Shown: positions 16,290 to 25,247 of the stretch, piece by piece | How positions within the stretch are numbered: the first letter of the stretch is position 1 | How the letters are laid out: each line of letters opens with the position of its first letter | Assembly (NCBI GenBank): GCA_013043685.1 | Contig: JABDNT010000044.1 | Span: 18,178-82,177, forward strand | Length of the DNA stretch: 64,000 bases | DNA from: Flavobacteriaceae bacterium | GTDB taxonomy: Bacteria; Bacteroidota; Bacteroidia; Flavobacteriales; Flavobacteriaceae | Reading direction: 5' to 3' | Program-made: the position numbers and the translations under genes | The notes under the pieces: generated by a model | Told to the model about the DNA's origin: nothing | Databases searched by the model: none | The model's input: only the letters and a program-made list of their open reading frames with translations

Positions 16290-18431
16290 TTACTCTTTAA
16301 TTCCTTCCAGACTAAGCAGAAACGCGTAGTCCATCGCTAGTTCCTTCAGAGCCTCAAAACGCCCGGAAGCACCACCATGCCCCGCCTCCATGTTCGTATG
16401 AAACAAGATCACGTTATCACTCGTATTGTATTCCCTCAATTTAGCCACCCATTTAGCAGGTTCCCAGTATTGAACCTGTGAATCGTGATACCCAGTGGTT
16501 ACAAAGATATTAGGGTAATCCACCTTTTTCACATTGTCGTAAGGTGAATAGGACTTCATATACTCATAATATTCTTTTTTATTCGGATTCCCCCATTCAT
16601 CATATTCACCGGTTGTGAGCGGGATGCTGTCATCCAGCATGGTAGTGACCACATCCACGAATGGAACAGCTGCTACTACTCCATTATAGAATTCGGGTGA
16701 AATATTAAGGATCGCACCCATTAGAAGGCCTCCGGCCGAACCTCCCGAGGCATACATATGCTCCGTAGAAGTATATTTCTCTGAAATCAGATACTTCGTA
16801 GCATCCACAAAATCGGTAAAAGTGTTCATCTTTTTCAACAGTTTTCCATCCTCATACCATTGTCTGCCAAGGTATTCACTGCCTCTTACGTGAGCAATAG
16901 CGAAAATAAAGCCCCTGTCGAGAAGTGTTAATCGCTGCGATGAGAAGTATGGATCTATGGTCGACCCGTAAGATCCATAACCATATAGCAATAGCGGATT
17001 ATCACCATTTTGCTCCATACCCTTACGATACACCATTGAAATTGGAATTTTGGTCCCATCTTCGCCAGTAGCCCATACTCGTTTGGATTCATAGTTGTTC
17101 TTATCGAATTTACCTCCCAATACTTCCACTTCTTTCTTGATCTCCTTATCGCGTGTGTTCATATTAAAATCGATCACTGACGCAGGCGTGGTAAGGGAGT
17201 TATAACCGTATCGCAGGACTTCCGAATCAAATTCCATGTTTTGCATGGTATATGCCGTATAGGTCTCATTATCGAATGGGAGGTAATAAGGATCTGTACT
17301 TTCGTCCCACCTGCTTATTTTAATCTTATTTAGGCCATTACTCCGTTCGCTGATAACAAGGAAATCCCTGAAAGTTTCCACATCTTCCAGTAAGACGTCA
17401 TCGCGATGGGCGATCACCTCTTCCCAATTCTCTTGTTCCGTGGTGTTTTCTGAGGTTTTCATCAGTTTGAAATTACTGGCTCCGTCCTTATTGGTAAGGA
17501 TATAAAAATGGTCTCCAAAATGACTGATATTATATTCTAGACCGCGAACTCTCGGCTGAAAGACCTTAAATTGCCCTTCCGGATCATCGGCTTTCAAAAT
17601 TTGAAATTCGGACGTTAACGTACTGTAGCTTCCAATTACAAGGTATTTTTTCGATTTTGTTTTATAGACATAAGTCCCGAAGGTTTCATCATCTTCGGAA
17701 AAGATGAGTACATCATTCTCGATGTCCGTTCCTCTCACATGTCGGTAGATCTTACTGGATCGAAGGGTTTGCTCGTCCTTATGCGTATAAAAGAGTGTTT
17801 TATTGTCGTTTGCCCAGGTTGAAGTTCCTGTTGTCAATGGAATTACTTCATCCAATACTTCACCTGTTTCAAGGTTTTTTATATGAATATTATATTTTCT
17901 CCTACTCAGCGTATCTACACCAAAAGCCGCCCATTTGTTGTCCGGACTTATATTTATACCCCTCAAGTTATAGAAAGCATAGCCCTCCGCCATTTCATTC
18001 ACATTGAATAGAACTTCCTCTTCGGCGTCCAGGTTACCCTTTTTACGAGTATAGACCGGATAATTCTTTCCCTTTTCATAGCGTGTGATATAATAGTAGC
18101 CGTTGTACAGGTAGGGTACTGATTCGTCGTCCTCCTTTATCCTCCCCTTCAATTCCTCGAAAAGCGCCTCTTTAAATTCATCCGTATCGGCAGTCATTTT
18201 GGCGTAATAGTCATTCTCGCGCTCCAGATAGTCGATCACTTCCGGATCGTCTTTCTGGTTAAGCCAATAATATTCATCCACACGCACATCATCATGCATC
18301 TCAAGATTCTTGGCAATTTTATCCGCCTTCGGAGGCTGTAATTCCATATTGTTTTCCGTATTTTTCTCTTTGTCACACGAAGTGGCAAAAATAAGTGAAG
18401 CCATACAAACTACGATTAAATATTTCATCAT
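16290..18431 (-). CDS. S9 family prolyl oligopeptidase (protease II type), lipoprotein
   Basis: This 713-residue serine peptidase has an N-terminal beta-propeller (about 60-450) and a C-terminal alpha/beta-hydrolase domain. The nucleophile Ser is in YASGGSAGGLLMGA, the Asp in YHDSQVQYWEPAKW and the His in MEAGHGGASGRF. The N-terminus, MMKYLIVVCMASLIFATSC, ends in a lipobox Cys, so it should be a periplasmic lipoprotein rather than cytoplasmic like E. coli PtrB. Two adjacent ATGs make the exact start uncertain by one residue. It degrades oligopeptides, probably after basic or proline residues. It is divergent from ybaB. Confidence 0.9.
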   Translation of the reverse strand: MMKYLIVVCMASLIFATSCDKEKNTENNMELQPPKADKIAKNLEMHDDVRVDEYYWLNQKDDPEVIDYLERENDYYAKMTADTDEFKEALFEELKGRIKEDDESVPYLYNGYYYITRYEKGKNYPVYTRKKGNLDAEEEVLFNVNEMAEGYAFYNLRGINISPDNKWAAFGVDTLSRRKYNIHIKNLETGEVLDEVIPLTTGTSTWANDNKTLFYTHKDEQTLRSSKIYRHVRGTDIENDVLIFSEDDETFGTYVYKTKSKKYLVIGSYSTLTSEFQILKADDPEGQFKVFQPRVRGLEYNISHFGDHFYILTNKDGASNFKLMKTSENTTEQENWEEVIAHRDDVLLEDVETFRDFLVISERSNGLNKIKISRWDESTDPYYLPFDNETYTAYTMQNMEFDSEVLRYGYNSLTTPASVIDFNMNTRDKEIKKEVEVLGGKFDKNNYESKRVWATGEDGTKIPISMVYRKGMEQNGDNPLLLYGYGSYGSTIDPYFSSQRLTLLDRGFIFAIAHVRGSEYLGRQWYEDGKLLKKMNTFTDFVDATKYLISEKYTSTEHMYASGGSAGGLLMGAILNISPEFYNGVVAAVPFVDVVTTMLDDSIPLTTGEYDEWGNPNKKEYYEYMKSYSPYDNVKKVDYPNIFVTTGYHDSQVQYWEPAKWVAKLREYNTSDNVILFHTNMEAGHGGASGRFEALKELAMDYAFLLSLEGIKE

Positions 18432-18462
18432 AATTAGATTGAATTATAGTCGCACAAAATAC

Positions 18463-18470
18463 TAAATTTG
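18463..18470 (+). promoter_or_regulatory. TAnnTTTG promoter with -33 TTG
   Basis: TTG at 18439-18441, 21 bases, then TAAATTTG. This is a good Bacteroidota primary-sigma promoter 24 bp before the ybaB start. Confidence 0.65.
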
Positions 18471-18493
18471 CAATCAATACAAAATACAACACA

Positions 18494-18820
18494 ATGTTTG
18501 GAGATTTAATGGGAATGATGGGTAAGCTAAAAGAGACCCAGCAAAAGGTAGAGGCCACAAAGAAAAGACTGGATACCGTTCTGATAGATGAAAAAAGTAA
18601 TGATGGTCTGCTTGAAGTGACTATAACGGCCAACCGGGAGATCAAATCGGTTATCATTGACGACCGCTTGCTGGACGACAAAGAACAGCTGGAGGATTAT
18701 CTTATTCTAACTTTAAATAAAGCGATAACAAAAGCAGGCAACGTCCACGAAACAGAAGTCGCTGCAGTCGCAAAAGAAGGAATGCCCAATATGAAGGGAA
18801 TGGACGGGCTCTTCAAATAG
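18494..18820 (+). CDS. YbaB/EbfC family nucleoid-associated protein
   Basis: This 108-residue protein has the usual YbaB layout. A short N-terminal helix ([26 protein letters not shown]) is followed by a beta region ([22 protein letters not shown]) and a C-terminal helix ending in the Met/Gly-rich [12 protein letters not shown]. The family binds DNA as a dimer and is often linked to recombination genes, though not here. It is transcribed alone, divergent from the S9 peptidase and convergent with the thioredoxin-like gene two bases away. Confidence 0.9.
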   Translation: MFGDLMGMMGKLKETQQKVEATKKRLDTVLIDEKSNDGLLEVTITANREIKSVIIDDRLLDDKEQLEDYLILTLNKAITKAGNVHETEVAAVAKEGMPNMKGMDGLFK

Positions 18821-18822
18821 AT

Positions 18823-19272
18823 TTATTTATTTCGATCTAAAAAGGCGAAGTGATTGCTGGTATCGCGCAATGAACTGTAACCGGAGATCTCGTCCTGTGG
18901 CTTTCCCTTGTTGTTCAGCACTAATATCTTCGGAAAGGTGCGCGCCTTGTTATATTTAGCCACTAATCGTTTATTGTACGCAAATTGTTCTTCTGAAAGT
19001 ATATCAATTCTACGAGGGTAATCGATCATCACAAGGACAAATTCTTCACTTCTATCCCTGAATTCTGAAGTATCGAAGAAATCCTTCTTCAGCATTTTGC
19101 ATGGAGCACACCAATCGCTACCGTTAAAATAAAGGAGAATTGGTTTTTTTTCCTTCTTGGACACTTTTTGAGCTTCTTCGAGATTCGTATACCATGCCAG
19201 CGCATTGTCGTTATCCTGGGCGTAGGTTATTGCAGATAGCCCCATGAAAGCAATAATCAGAATATATTTCAT
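18823..19272 (-). CDS. Secreted thioredoxin-family protein
   Basis: This is a periplasmic thiol protein of 149 residues from the ATG at 19272. That start gives a clean signal peptide (MKYILIIAFMGLSAITYAQ); the ORF runs on to 19320 with a charged extension that would spoil it. The redox motif Cys55-Ala-Pro-Cys58 sits in YFNGSDWCAPCKML, and the cis-Pro is in ARTFPKILVL. This resembles DUF255/thioredoxin_7 proteins of Bacteroidota that act in extracytoplasmic disulfide reduction. Partner unknown. It ends two bases from ybaB on the opposite strand. Confidence 0.85.
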   Translation of the reverse strand: MKYILIIAFMGLSAITYAQDNDNALAWYTNLEEAQKVSKKEKKPILLYFNGSDWCAPCKMLKKDFFDTSEFRDRSEEFVLVMIDYPRRIDILSEEQFAYNKRLVAKYNKARTFPKILVLNNKGKPQDEISGYSSLRDTSNHFAFLDRNK

Positions 19273-19326
19273 CACTGAAAATTTATGATTTGAGACACAT
19301 TTTTCATGCCAAATATGCATTAAAAT

Positions 19327-19357
19327 AAAAGGATTCCCAAATAATGGGAATCCTTTT
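19327..19357 (-). terminator. Terminator after the OmpA gene
   Basis: A perfect 13-bp inverted repeat, AAAAGGATTCCCA (19327-19339) with TGGGAATCCTTTT (19345-19357), has A/T-runs on both sides. It ends the OmpA transcript before the thioredoxin gene. Confidence 0.85.
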
Positions 19358-19383
19358 CATTACGTTGATGGTATGTTAATCAA

Positions 19384-20487
19384 TTAATTATTGATCAATC
19401 TGAATTCAGTTCTACGGTTTACAGCGTGCTCACGCTCAGTACATGAAACCCCGTCAGAACAACGGTTCTTCAACCTGTTTTCACCATAACCATTAGCTAC
19501 TAATAAACTTGGGTTTACCCCTTTAGTTTGAAGGTAGTTCACAACAGCCTGGGCTCTTCTTTCAGAAAGGTCCTGGTTAGAAGAACTTGTTCCTCTTGAA
19601 TCTGTGTGAGATGCGATTTCTAATTTAACACCGGGATTCTGTGCAAGAACAGGCATTAATCTGGTATCGATAAGGTTTTTAGCCTGAGATGTAAGAGTCG
19701 CGCTACCAAGGTTCCAGTTAATTGGAAGTGCCTGGTATTCTACTAGTTCACACTCTACTTCTTTCCAGGTAGTAAGTCCACCTTTAGTTTGAAGAACTTC
19801 TTTGGTAACTGTCTTGTAGACAGCAGGAACAGTTTCTTCGATAACCTCAGCATCTTTCACTAAAACTGTCTTGGTGATGTTGGCATATTCAGCTGGAACA
19901 TCTTCTTCTACTACTCTAGCAGGTTCTGTTACTATTCTTTTAGTATAAGATCCCATTTTTTCAGGAACACTAGCACGGTTCGCCGATGCATCGTTTGCTA
20001 ATCTTGTTATGGATATTGTAGTATATTCTGCAGGATATCCTTTGTAACACCAGTAACGACAGTCGTTTGGATTAGAGGATGCACAGTCTGGAGCCGGAGC
20101 ACCAAGTTCCCATTGTGCATAAGCAGGCTTGATTTCAAGTGTTTCAGAATCACTAGAGAACGAAGCCGCGCTTACACTTAAGGTAGAACCAGCTTGTTTC
20201 TTTACATAAGTAAGTGTTTCAGTTCCCCATTTTTCAGGGATCACTCTTAGTTTCTTACCAGGAGCTTTTACCATAACTCTTTCGGTTACAGTTTCATATT
20301 GTGCAGGCACAGTACGTAATTTCTTGTACGCAGGCTTAGTCATTACCTGTACGGTTTCATTAACATATACGTCTGGTGTTGTACAACGAACATAGCATTT
20401 ACCGGGTTCTGGGTTTGTTGGAAGGTCCTGTGCAAAGGTTACGGAAGCAACCAAAAGTGAAAGACCTAAAAGAAAAAATTTATTCAT
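19384..20487 (-). CDS. OmpA-family outer membrane protein with PAxY repeats
   Basis: This 367-residue protein has a signal peptide (residues 1-20), a Cys-containing N-terminal region and a C-terminal OmpA peptidoglycan-binding domain from about residue 255 (PINWNLGSATL, IASHTDSRGTSSSNQDLSERRAQAV). Between them are about six degenerate repeats of a VPAxYxxVTKxVLVK type, near residues 59, 83, 151, 174, 197 and 220. The OmpA domain anchors the envelope to peptidoglycan. The repeat region is probably an extended beta or surface domain. It is a monocistronic gene with its own promoter and terminator. No barrel is apparent, so it may be peripheral. Confidence 0.85.
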   Translation of the reverse strand: MNKFFLLGLSLLVASVTFAQDLPTNPEPGKCYVRCTTPDVYVNETVQVMTKPAYKKLRTVPAQYETVTERVMVKAPGKKLRVIPEKWGTETLTYVKKQAGSTLSVSAASFSSDSETLEIKPAYAQWELGAPAPDCASSNPNDCRYWCYKGYPAEYTTISITRLANDASANRASVPEKMGSYTKRIVTEPARVVEEDVPAEYANITKTVLVKDAEVIEETVPAVYKTVTKEVLQTKGGLTTWKEVECELVEYQALPINWNLGSATLTSQAKNLIDTRLMPVLAQNPGVKLEIASHTDSRGTSSSNQDLSERRAQAVVNYLQTKGVNPSLLVANGYGENRLKNRCSDGVSCTEREHAVNRRTEFRLINN

Positions 20488-20529
20488 TTGTGATGTTGTT
20501 TAATTAGGGTTATTGTATGTTTTACAACG

Positions 20530-20537
20530 CAAACTTA
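20530..20537 (-). promoter_or_regulatory. TAnnTTTG promoter element
   Basis: TAAGTTTG on the minus strand, about 43 bp before the OmpA start. Confidence 0.5.
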
Positions 20538-20711
20538 TGATGAATTGACCCCCAGATTTATACGCAAAAATTGCTTTTCGATTAGCCGCATGTTAAATTC
20601 GGTAAAAAGTGCATTTTATCGGAAAACTACCTGCGTTCGTCCCTTTTTTAATCGAATTTTTTTTCAGACCTTTATAATTCGTTAACAAGTCTAATCTCTA
20701 AACAAAAAAAT

Positions 20712-21032
20712 ATGTTTGAATTAAAGCAAAGCGGAGACAAATATCACTTCGTATTAAAGGCTGGAAACGGCCAGGTAATCCTATCCAGCCAGATGTATGC
20801 TTCAAAGGCAAGCGCTATGAACGGCATTGAATCTGTGAAGAAAAATTGTGGCGATGATAATTGCTTCGAAAAGAAAACTGCGAAGAATGGAAAATTCCAT
20901 TTTAACCTGAAGTCTACTAACGGTCAGATCGTTGGAAGCAGCCAGATGTATGCTGCTGAAAGTGGAATGAACAACGGGATCGAGTCTGTAAAGAAAAATG
21001 CTCCTGGCGCAGACGTAAAAGAAGCGGAATAA
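20712..21032 (+). CDS. YegP-family protein, two DUF1508 repeats
   Basis: These 106 residues are two near-identical tandem DUF1508 units: YHFVLKAGNGQVILSSQMY...NGIESVKKNC and FHFNLKSTNGQIVGSSQMY...NGIESVKKNA. The family is a small conserved cytoplasmic fold with no established role. It is a single gene with a strong terminator, facing the threonine aldolase gene. Confidence 0.9.
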   Translation: MFELKQSGDKYHFVLKAGNGQVILSSQMYASKASAMNGIESVKKNCGDDNCFEKKTAKNGKFHFNLKSTNGQIVGSSQMYAAESGMNNGIESVKKNAPGADVKEAE

Positions 21033-21054
21033 AGTTCTTTTCTAAAAAATCAAG

Positions 21055-21077
21055 CCCCTCTTCGAGGGGTTTTTTTA
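21055..21077 (+). terminator. Rho-independent terminator
   Basis: CCCCTC pairs with GAGGGG around a TTC loop, followed by eight T residues. It overlaps the stop region of the convergent threonine aldolase gene. Confidence 0.85.
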
Positions 21078-22097
21078 TGCATAGTGCTGAAGTGTATCCA
21101 AAAAGTTCCGGTGCATTTCCTCCGTGTAATCCAGGTGAGTTACCAGTCGCAGTTTGCCTTGCCCCATATTGCTTATAAGAATGTCTTTTGCGTTCAAGTC
21201 GTTCATAAACTTTTCCTCGGAAAGTGTTTCATCAAGGTAAAAGATCACAATATTAGTTTCCGTAGGTTCCACCTTTCTCACATAATTCAATTCTGAAAGT
21301 AATGAAGCGATCTCTGAAGCTCTTCTGTGGTCATCTTCCAATCGATCCACATGATGATCCAAAGCGTAGATCCCCGCTGCAGCCATAAAACCAACCTGCC
21401 GCATTCCTCCTCCCAAAACCTTCCTGACTCGTATTGCATTTTTCATCAGTTCTTTTTTTCCAACAAGCACAGTCCCTAGCGGTGTTCCCAATCCTTTGCT
21501 CAGACAGATCGAAATAGTGTCAGCATAGTTCCCAAATTCCCTCGGGTCTTGTTTCCTGGCCACTATGGCATTCATCAACCTGGCCCCATCCAGGTGCAAG
21601 CCCAGGCCGTGTTCATTGCACACTTGCCGTATGTCTTTGATGGTTTGCATATCATAACAGGCACCGCCACCCTTATTCGTTGTATTCTCAAGACACACCA
21701 GGGAGGTTAACGGACTATGGTAAAAATCAGGTGGATTAATAGCCTCCTTTACCTGTTGTGCGCTGATCATTCCGCGATCTCCATCGATAAGTTTACAACT
21801 TACTCCGCTATTAAAGGAAACGCCCCCGCCTTCGTAATTATACACATGAGCCCATTTATCACAAATAAGTTGTTCAGCGGGATTAGTATGGAGTTTTATC
21901 GCAGCCTGATTGGCCATGCTTCCCGATGGGAAGAACAACGCTTCATCCATTCCAAAAAGCTGTGCCATTCGTCTTTCCAGTTCATTTACCGTAGGATCTT
22001 CTTTGTAGACATCGTCTCCCGTTTGGGCATTTATTATGGCTTCCAACATGCCCGGGGTAGGGCGCGTTACGGTATCGCTTCGCAGGTCTGTAATCAT
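21075..22097 (-). CDS. ltaE: Low-specificity L-threonine aldolase
   Basis: This PLP fold-type I enzyme (340 residues) cleaves L-threonine or allo-threonine to glycine and acetaldehyde. It shows the family start DLRSDTVTRPTPGM, then GDDVYKEDPTVNELE, FFPSGSMANQ, His84 stacking on PLP, Asp170 in LHLDGARL and Lys201 in CLSKGLGTPLG. It is the last gene of a probable minus-strand run with a secreted unknown protein and a metalloprotease upstream, from which it is separated by six bases. That neighbourhood gives no obvious functional link. Confidence 0.93.
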   Translation of the reverse strand: MITDLRSDTVTRPTPGMLEAIINAQTGDDVYKEDPTVNELERRMAQLFGMDEALFFPSGSMANQAAIKLHTNPAEQLICDKWAHVYNYEGGGVSFNSGVSCKLIDGDRGMISAQQVKEAINPPDFYHSPLTSLVCLENTTNKGGGACYDMQTIKDIRQVCNEHGLGLHLDGARLMNAIVARKQDPREFGNYADTISICLSKGLGTPLGTVLVGKKELMKNAIRVRKVLGGGMRQVGFMAAAGIYALDHHVDRLEDDHRRASEIASLLSELNYVRKVEPTETNIVIFYLDETLSEEKFMNDLNAKDILISNMGQGKLRLVTHLDYTEEMHRNFLDTLQHYA

Positions 22098-22103
22098 TCA
22101 GGA

Positions 22104-22724
22104 TTAGTTTTTTTGTCTCTTAAATTTTGCTGCTAAAGCATCGATCACATCATCGAGCTTAGCATCTAGCGCTACGATCTTACGATCGTTATTGTGCTCA
22201 TAATTTGTATTAGGATGTTCTTCGGAAGTGGTGAGGTCGTATAGACTATAATTCTGCTTCATTTCGCCACCATTCTTTTTAAAGACATACGATCTTTTAC
22301 AGGGCTGGACGGTTGTTCGGGAAACCGGGTTTCCGGTAATATTATCCGCTTTATATGGTTTTACGTGATTGAGCTGCATATCTGGATAATTCGTGTCTAC
22401 AAATTCCATTAGCTCATTATTCTTTAGCGGAATCGAATAAAACAATCCGCAATTATCGATCTTCTTTATCATGGTCGTGCCTTCTTCCTCCCAGAGCACA
22501 TAAACTTCAAAATAAGTCCCTTTGGAAGTACACATTTTTCCATTCTCCATTTGAAACATTTCGATACTCCCGGTACAAAATCGTTTGTTGCTGTACCAGT
22601 TGGGAATACCACGCTCTTCAAGTTTCGCGGTGAATTCATTCACCAATTGGTCCACATAAGCCTCATCATTCTGGGCGCTAATCGGCTGGCTTATAATAAA
22701 CAACACTAAAAGTAATTTCTTCAT
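22104..22724 (-). CDS. Secreted protein of unknown function
   Basis: I do not recognise a family. The protein has 206 residues and a signal peptide (MKKLLLVLFIISQPISAQ). Cys residues in KRFCTGS, MCTSKGTY, DNCGLFY and QPCKRSY suggest disulfides or a metal site. A helical C-terminal end (LDAKLDDVIDALAAKFKRQ) follows. It lies between the metalloprotease (12 bp upstream) and threonine aldolase (6 bp downstream), so all three are probably one transcript. It could be a partner of the metalloprotease, but this is only positional. Confidence 0.7.
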   Translation of the reverse strand: MKKLLLVLFIISQPISAQNDEAYVDQLVNEFTAKLEERGIPNWYSNKRFCTGSIEMFQMENGKMCTSKGTYFEVYVLWEEEGTTMIKKIDNCGLFYSIPLKNNELMEFVDTNYPDMQLNHVKPYKADNITGNPVSRTTVQPCKRSYVFKKNGGEMKQNYSLYDLTTSEEHPNTNYEHNNDRKIVALDAKLDDVIDALAAKFKRQKN

Positions 22725-22736
22725 AATGTGAGACTA

Positions 22737-25145
22737 TTAATGATTGTAGTTGGGTCCGGAGCAGTCCATACCTATCGGACTTCCATCCGGAATATCCGGT
22801 GTGGAAATTGTTTTGTATTCATCAGGATCCTCGCGGAACTGTTTTATCATTAGCAGTAATTCCCTGTCCAAAGGATCTTTTTTATTTACCAAAGATGAGA
22901 GATCATTGAGTTTGTCATTTATCAATGCCTTCACTTGAGGTAAGGCTTTGCTGTCCGCTAACAACGACAATAATCTGTCTAAGGTCACGAAATTTATCGT
23001 TCGGGTTAATTCCTTCTCATACTTTCCCGAAACATCCTTAACCGGGGTGTATAATGGCAAGCTCTCCAAAACATCTGAAAATCCCAGATTGAACGGATCT
23101 AATGCTTTTTGTTGAACCAACCGATTAGCACGCTGAGGATTAAGCAGAAGCTTTAAAGTCATATCGGCTGCAGTAGCCGCAGCTCCAAGCGCATCGAAGC
23201 TAACCCCCATATCACTTTTGAACGATTCCCTGGATCTGTTATAACCAAACGCTCGGGGAGGAAACAATTTTAATTTATCCTCTGGAATCATTAGATGATT
23301 CGGTTTTAAGGTAGCACTTACCACTTTCAGAGCATTCTTTTGCTTTTCTGCGGACAAATATCTTGGCATCACCCCCTCATGCCCTTTTAGCGAGTAATCA
23401 TACTCCATCCCTCCTATCAGCTTCACCGTAGCTTCGGTCTGATACCTATGAAAGAAATACAGGGGTACAAACACATCTTCCAGAACGGTAAGCGGTTCTC
23501 CTGTTCGGATATTATCTGCCGAGAAATTAGCAATAGCCTGCTTCCGTATTTCAAGTACATTTAACAATTCTGAAGTGGCATCCACCCCATTGTCCCACAA
23601 ATGCGCTTTAGCATGTGCGCCTCCCTGTGCACGGGCATCGCTATCGGTGATATATCGCAGTCCGGTATTGAATGCCGCATCGAGCAATCCATTCAGGTAT
23701 TCCTCTTCAGCAGTTCCCTGCGGGGCATCACTATAGGAATAGGCTACCGTTACTTTATCCCATTCTCCTATTCCTGTGGCATAGGCATTACTGAAATCAA
23801 TCTCACCATTTTTTAAGCTTAAAGTGGGGTGCGGATAGTCCATCACACTTGCCCTGTTATTCATACTGGCTGCAAAGTTATGGGCGAAACCTATGGTGTG
23901 CCCTACTTCGTGCGCAGATAGTTGCCTAATCCGGGCCAGTGCCATGTCCATCATAGGCTTCACATTAGCGTCACTTTGGGCAAAGGGGCGATTCATTAAA
24001 GCCTGAGCGATCATAAAATCCTGTCGTATTCTTAAACTCCCTAAGCTCACATGTCCTTTAATGATCTCTCCTGTTCTGGGGTCACTGATGGTCGAACCGT
24101 AACTCCATCCTCGTGTAGAACGATGTACCCATTGTATCACATTATAACGCAAGTCCATGGGATCGGCATCCCCGGGTAACATTTTCACCTGGAAAGCATC
24201 TTTATATCCAATGGCTTCAAAAGCCTCGTTCCACCAACCAGCTCCTTCGAGCAAAGCAGATTTAACCGGTTCTGGAGTACCGGGATCCAAATAGTAAATA
24301 ATCGGTTCTTTGGCTTCACTTATCGCAGCATTCGGATTTTTCTTCTCCAAACGATGCCTCATAATATATCGTTTCTTGATCGGTTCCCAGATCGGAGTAC
24401 TGTAATCCAGATGCGTCGTGGGGTACGAACCACACCTCGGATCAAACTCCCGTGGGGTATATCCGGAATCAGGCAATTCAACAAAGCTGTGATGATGAAT
24501 TGTCGACACCGATTCTGAGTTGGGTGCCACCGATCGTAACTTACTTCCAGTCGGCACACCTGTATAAGTAATCAGGGCTTCAAATTCGACATTTTTAGGA
24601 AAGGCTTTGGTTCGCTCCATCCATAATGCCGATCGCGATTTATCCAGTTTATAGGTTCCCTCTTTCATCGATTTCAATCGCTGAACTACGCCATGAGCAT
24701 CAAGCATTAAAAAAGGGGTAAGGTCTATTATATAAGTCTGTTCTATTGTTTCTTTAATCGGAAAGCCAAAAATGACCGATTTTGCGAAGGCTTCGTTTAT
24801 GGACCTGCGCTCAAGTTCATTATTGGATGTAGCGCGATAATCCATATTGGGTTGTATAAGCAATATTTTGTTTCCGCTCTTAACAAATTTCACTACCTCA
24901 CCTCCACCTAATTGCCCACGATCCAGGCCAATATCGTTGGATCCCAGTCCCGTACGAAGGGAATGCACATACAGGAATTCGGTGTCCAGCTTATCTACTT
25001 CAAGGTAGATCTCCCCGGAATCATCGGAATAATGAAAATCGAAAAAACCATCAAATTTCTTCAGATCTTTCTTTTTAGAAAGAAATTGTGCAGAGACCGT
25101 GGTCGTGCATATTAGAGTAATTAGAATTATTGCTAGTTTGTTCAT
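22737..25145 (-). CDS. Secreted zinc-dependent metalloprotease (DUF5117/DUF4953 type)
   Basis: This is an 802-residue exported protein with a signal peptide, MNKLAIILITLICTTTVSAQ. A large N-terminal beta-rich region (DUF5117-like) is followed by a metzincin-type zinc site, HEVGHTIGFAH, at residues 412-422 with His412, His416 and His422 as ligands and Glu413 as base. A Met-turn candidate, ASVMDYPHP, lies downstream. The C-terminal 300 residues are helical. It is predicted to act in the periplasm or outside the cell. Substrate unknown. It heads the three-gene minus-strand run. Confidence 0.88.
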   Translation of the reverse strand: MNKLAIILITLICTTTVSAQFLSKKKDLKKFDGFFDFHYSDDSGEIYLEVDKLDTEFLYVHSLRTGLGSNDIGLDRGQLGGGEVVKFVKSGNKILLIQPNMDYRATSNNELERRSINEAFAKSVIFGFPIKETIEQTYIIDLTPFLMLDAHGVVQRLKSMKEGTYKLDKSRSALWMERTKAFPKNVEFEALITYTGVPTGSKLRSVAPNSESVSTIHHHSFVELPDSGYTPREFDPRCGSYPTTHLDYSTPIWEPIKKRYIMRHRLEKKNPNAAISEAKEPIIYYLDPGTPEPVKSALLEGAGWWNEAFEAIGYKDAFQVKMLPGDADPMDLRYNVIQWVHRSTRGWSYGSTISDPRTGEIIKGHVSLGSLRIRQDFMIAQALMNRPFAQSDANVKPMMDMALARIRQLSAHEVGHTIGFAHNFAASMNNRASVMDYPHPTLSLKNGEIDFSNAYATGIGEWDKVTVAYSYSDAPQGTAEEEYLNGLLDAAFNTGLRYITDSDARAQGGAHAKAHLWDNGVDATSELLNVLEIRKQAIANFSADNIRTGEPLTVLEDVFVPLYFFHRYQTEATVKLIGGMEYDYSLKGHEGVMPRYLSAEKQKNALKVVSATLKPNHLMIPEDKLKLFPPRAFGYNRSRESFKSDMGVSFDALGAAATAADMTLKLLLNPQRANRLVQQKALDPFNLGFSDVLESLPLYTPVKDVSGKYEKELTRTINFVTLDRLLSLLADSKALPQVKALINDKLNDLSSLVNKKDPLDRELLLMIKQFREDPDEYKTISTPDIPDGSPIGMDCSGPNYNH

Positions 25146-25224
25146 ATTGAAAACTTTAAATCGAGGAGCGCTCTAAACTACTAAAAATCCTTCAGAATTA
25201 ATTTCCACATGAATAGTTAAATCC

Positions 25225-25232
25225 TATTTTTG
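25225..25232 (+). promoter_or_regulatory. TAnnTTTG promoter element
   Basis: TATTTTTG, 16 bp before the prfB ATG at 25248. No clear -33 TTG is seen. Confidence 0.5.
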
Positions 25233-25247
25233 TGAAAATTCTTTACA

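Noticed and set aside
18373..18681. 102-codon minus-strand ORF over ybaB and the S9 peptidase start
   Set aside because: Overlaps two well-supported genes and has no motif or signal.
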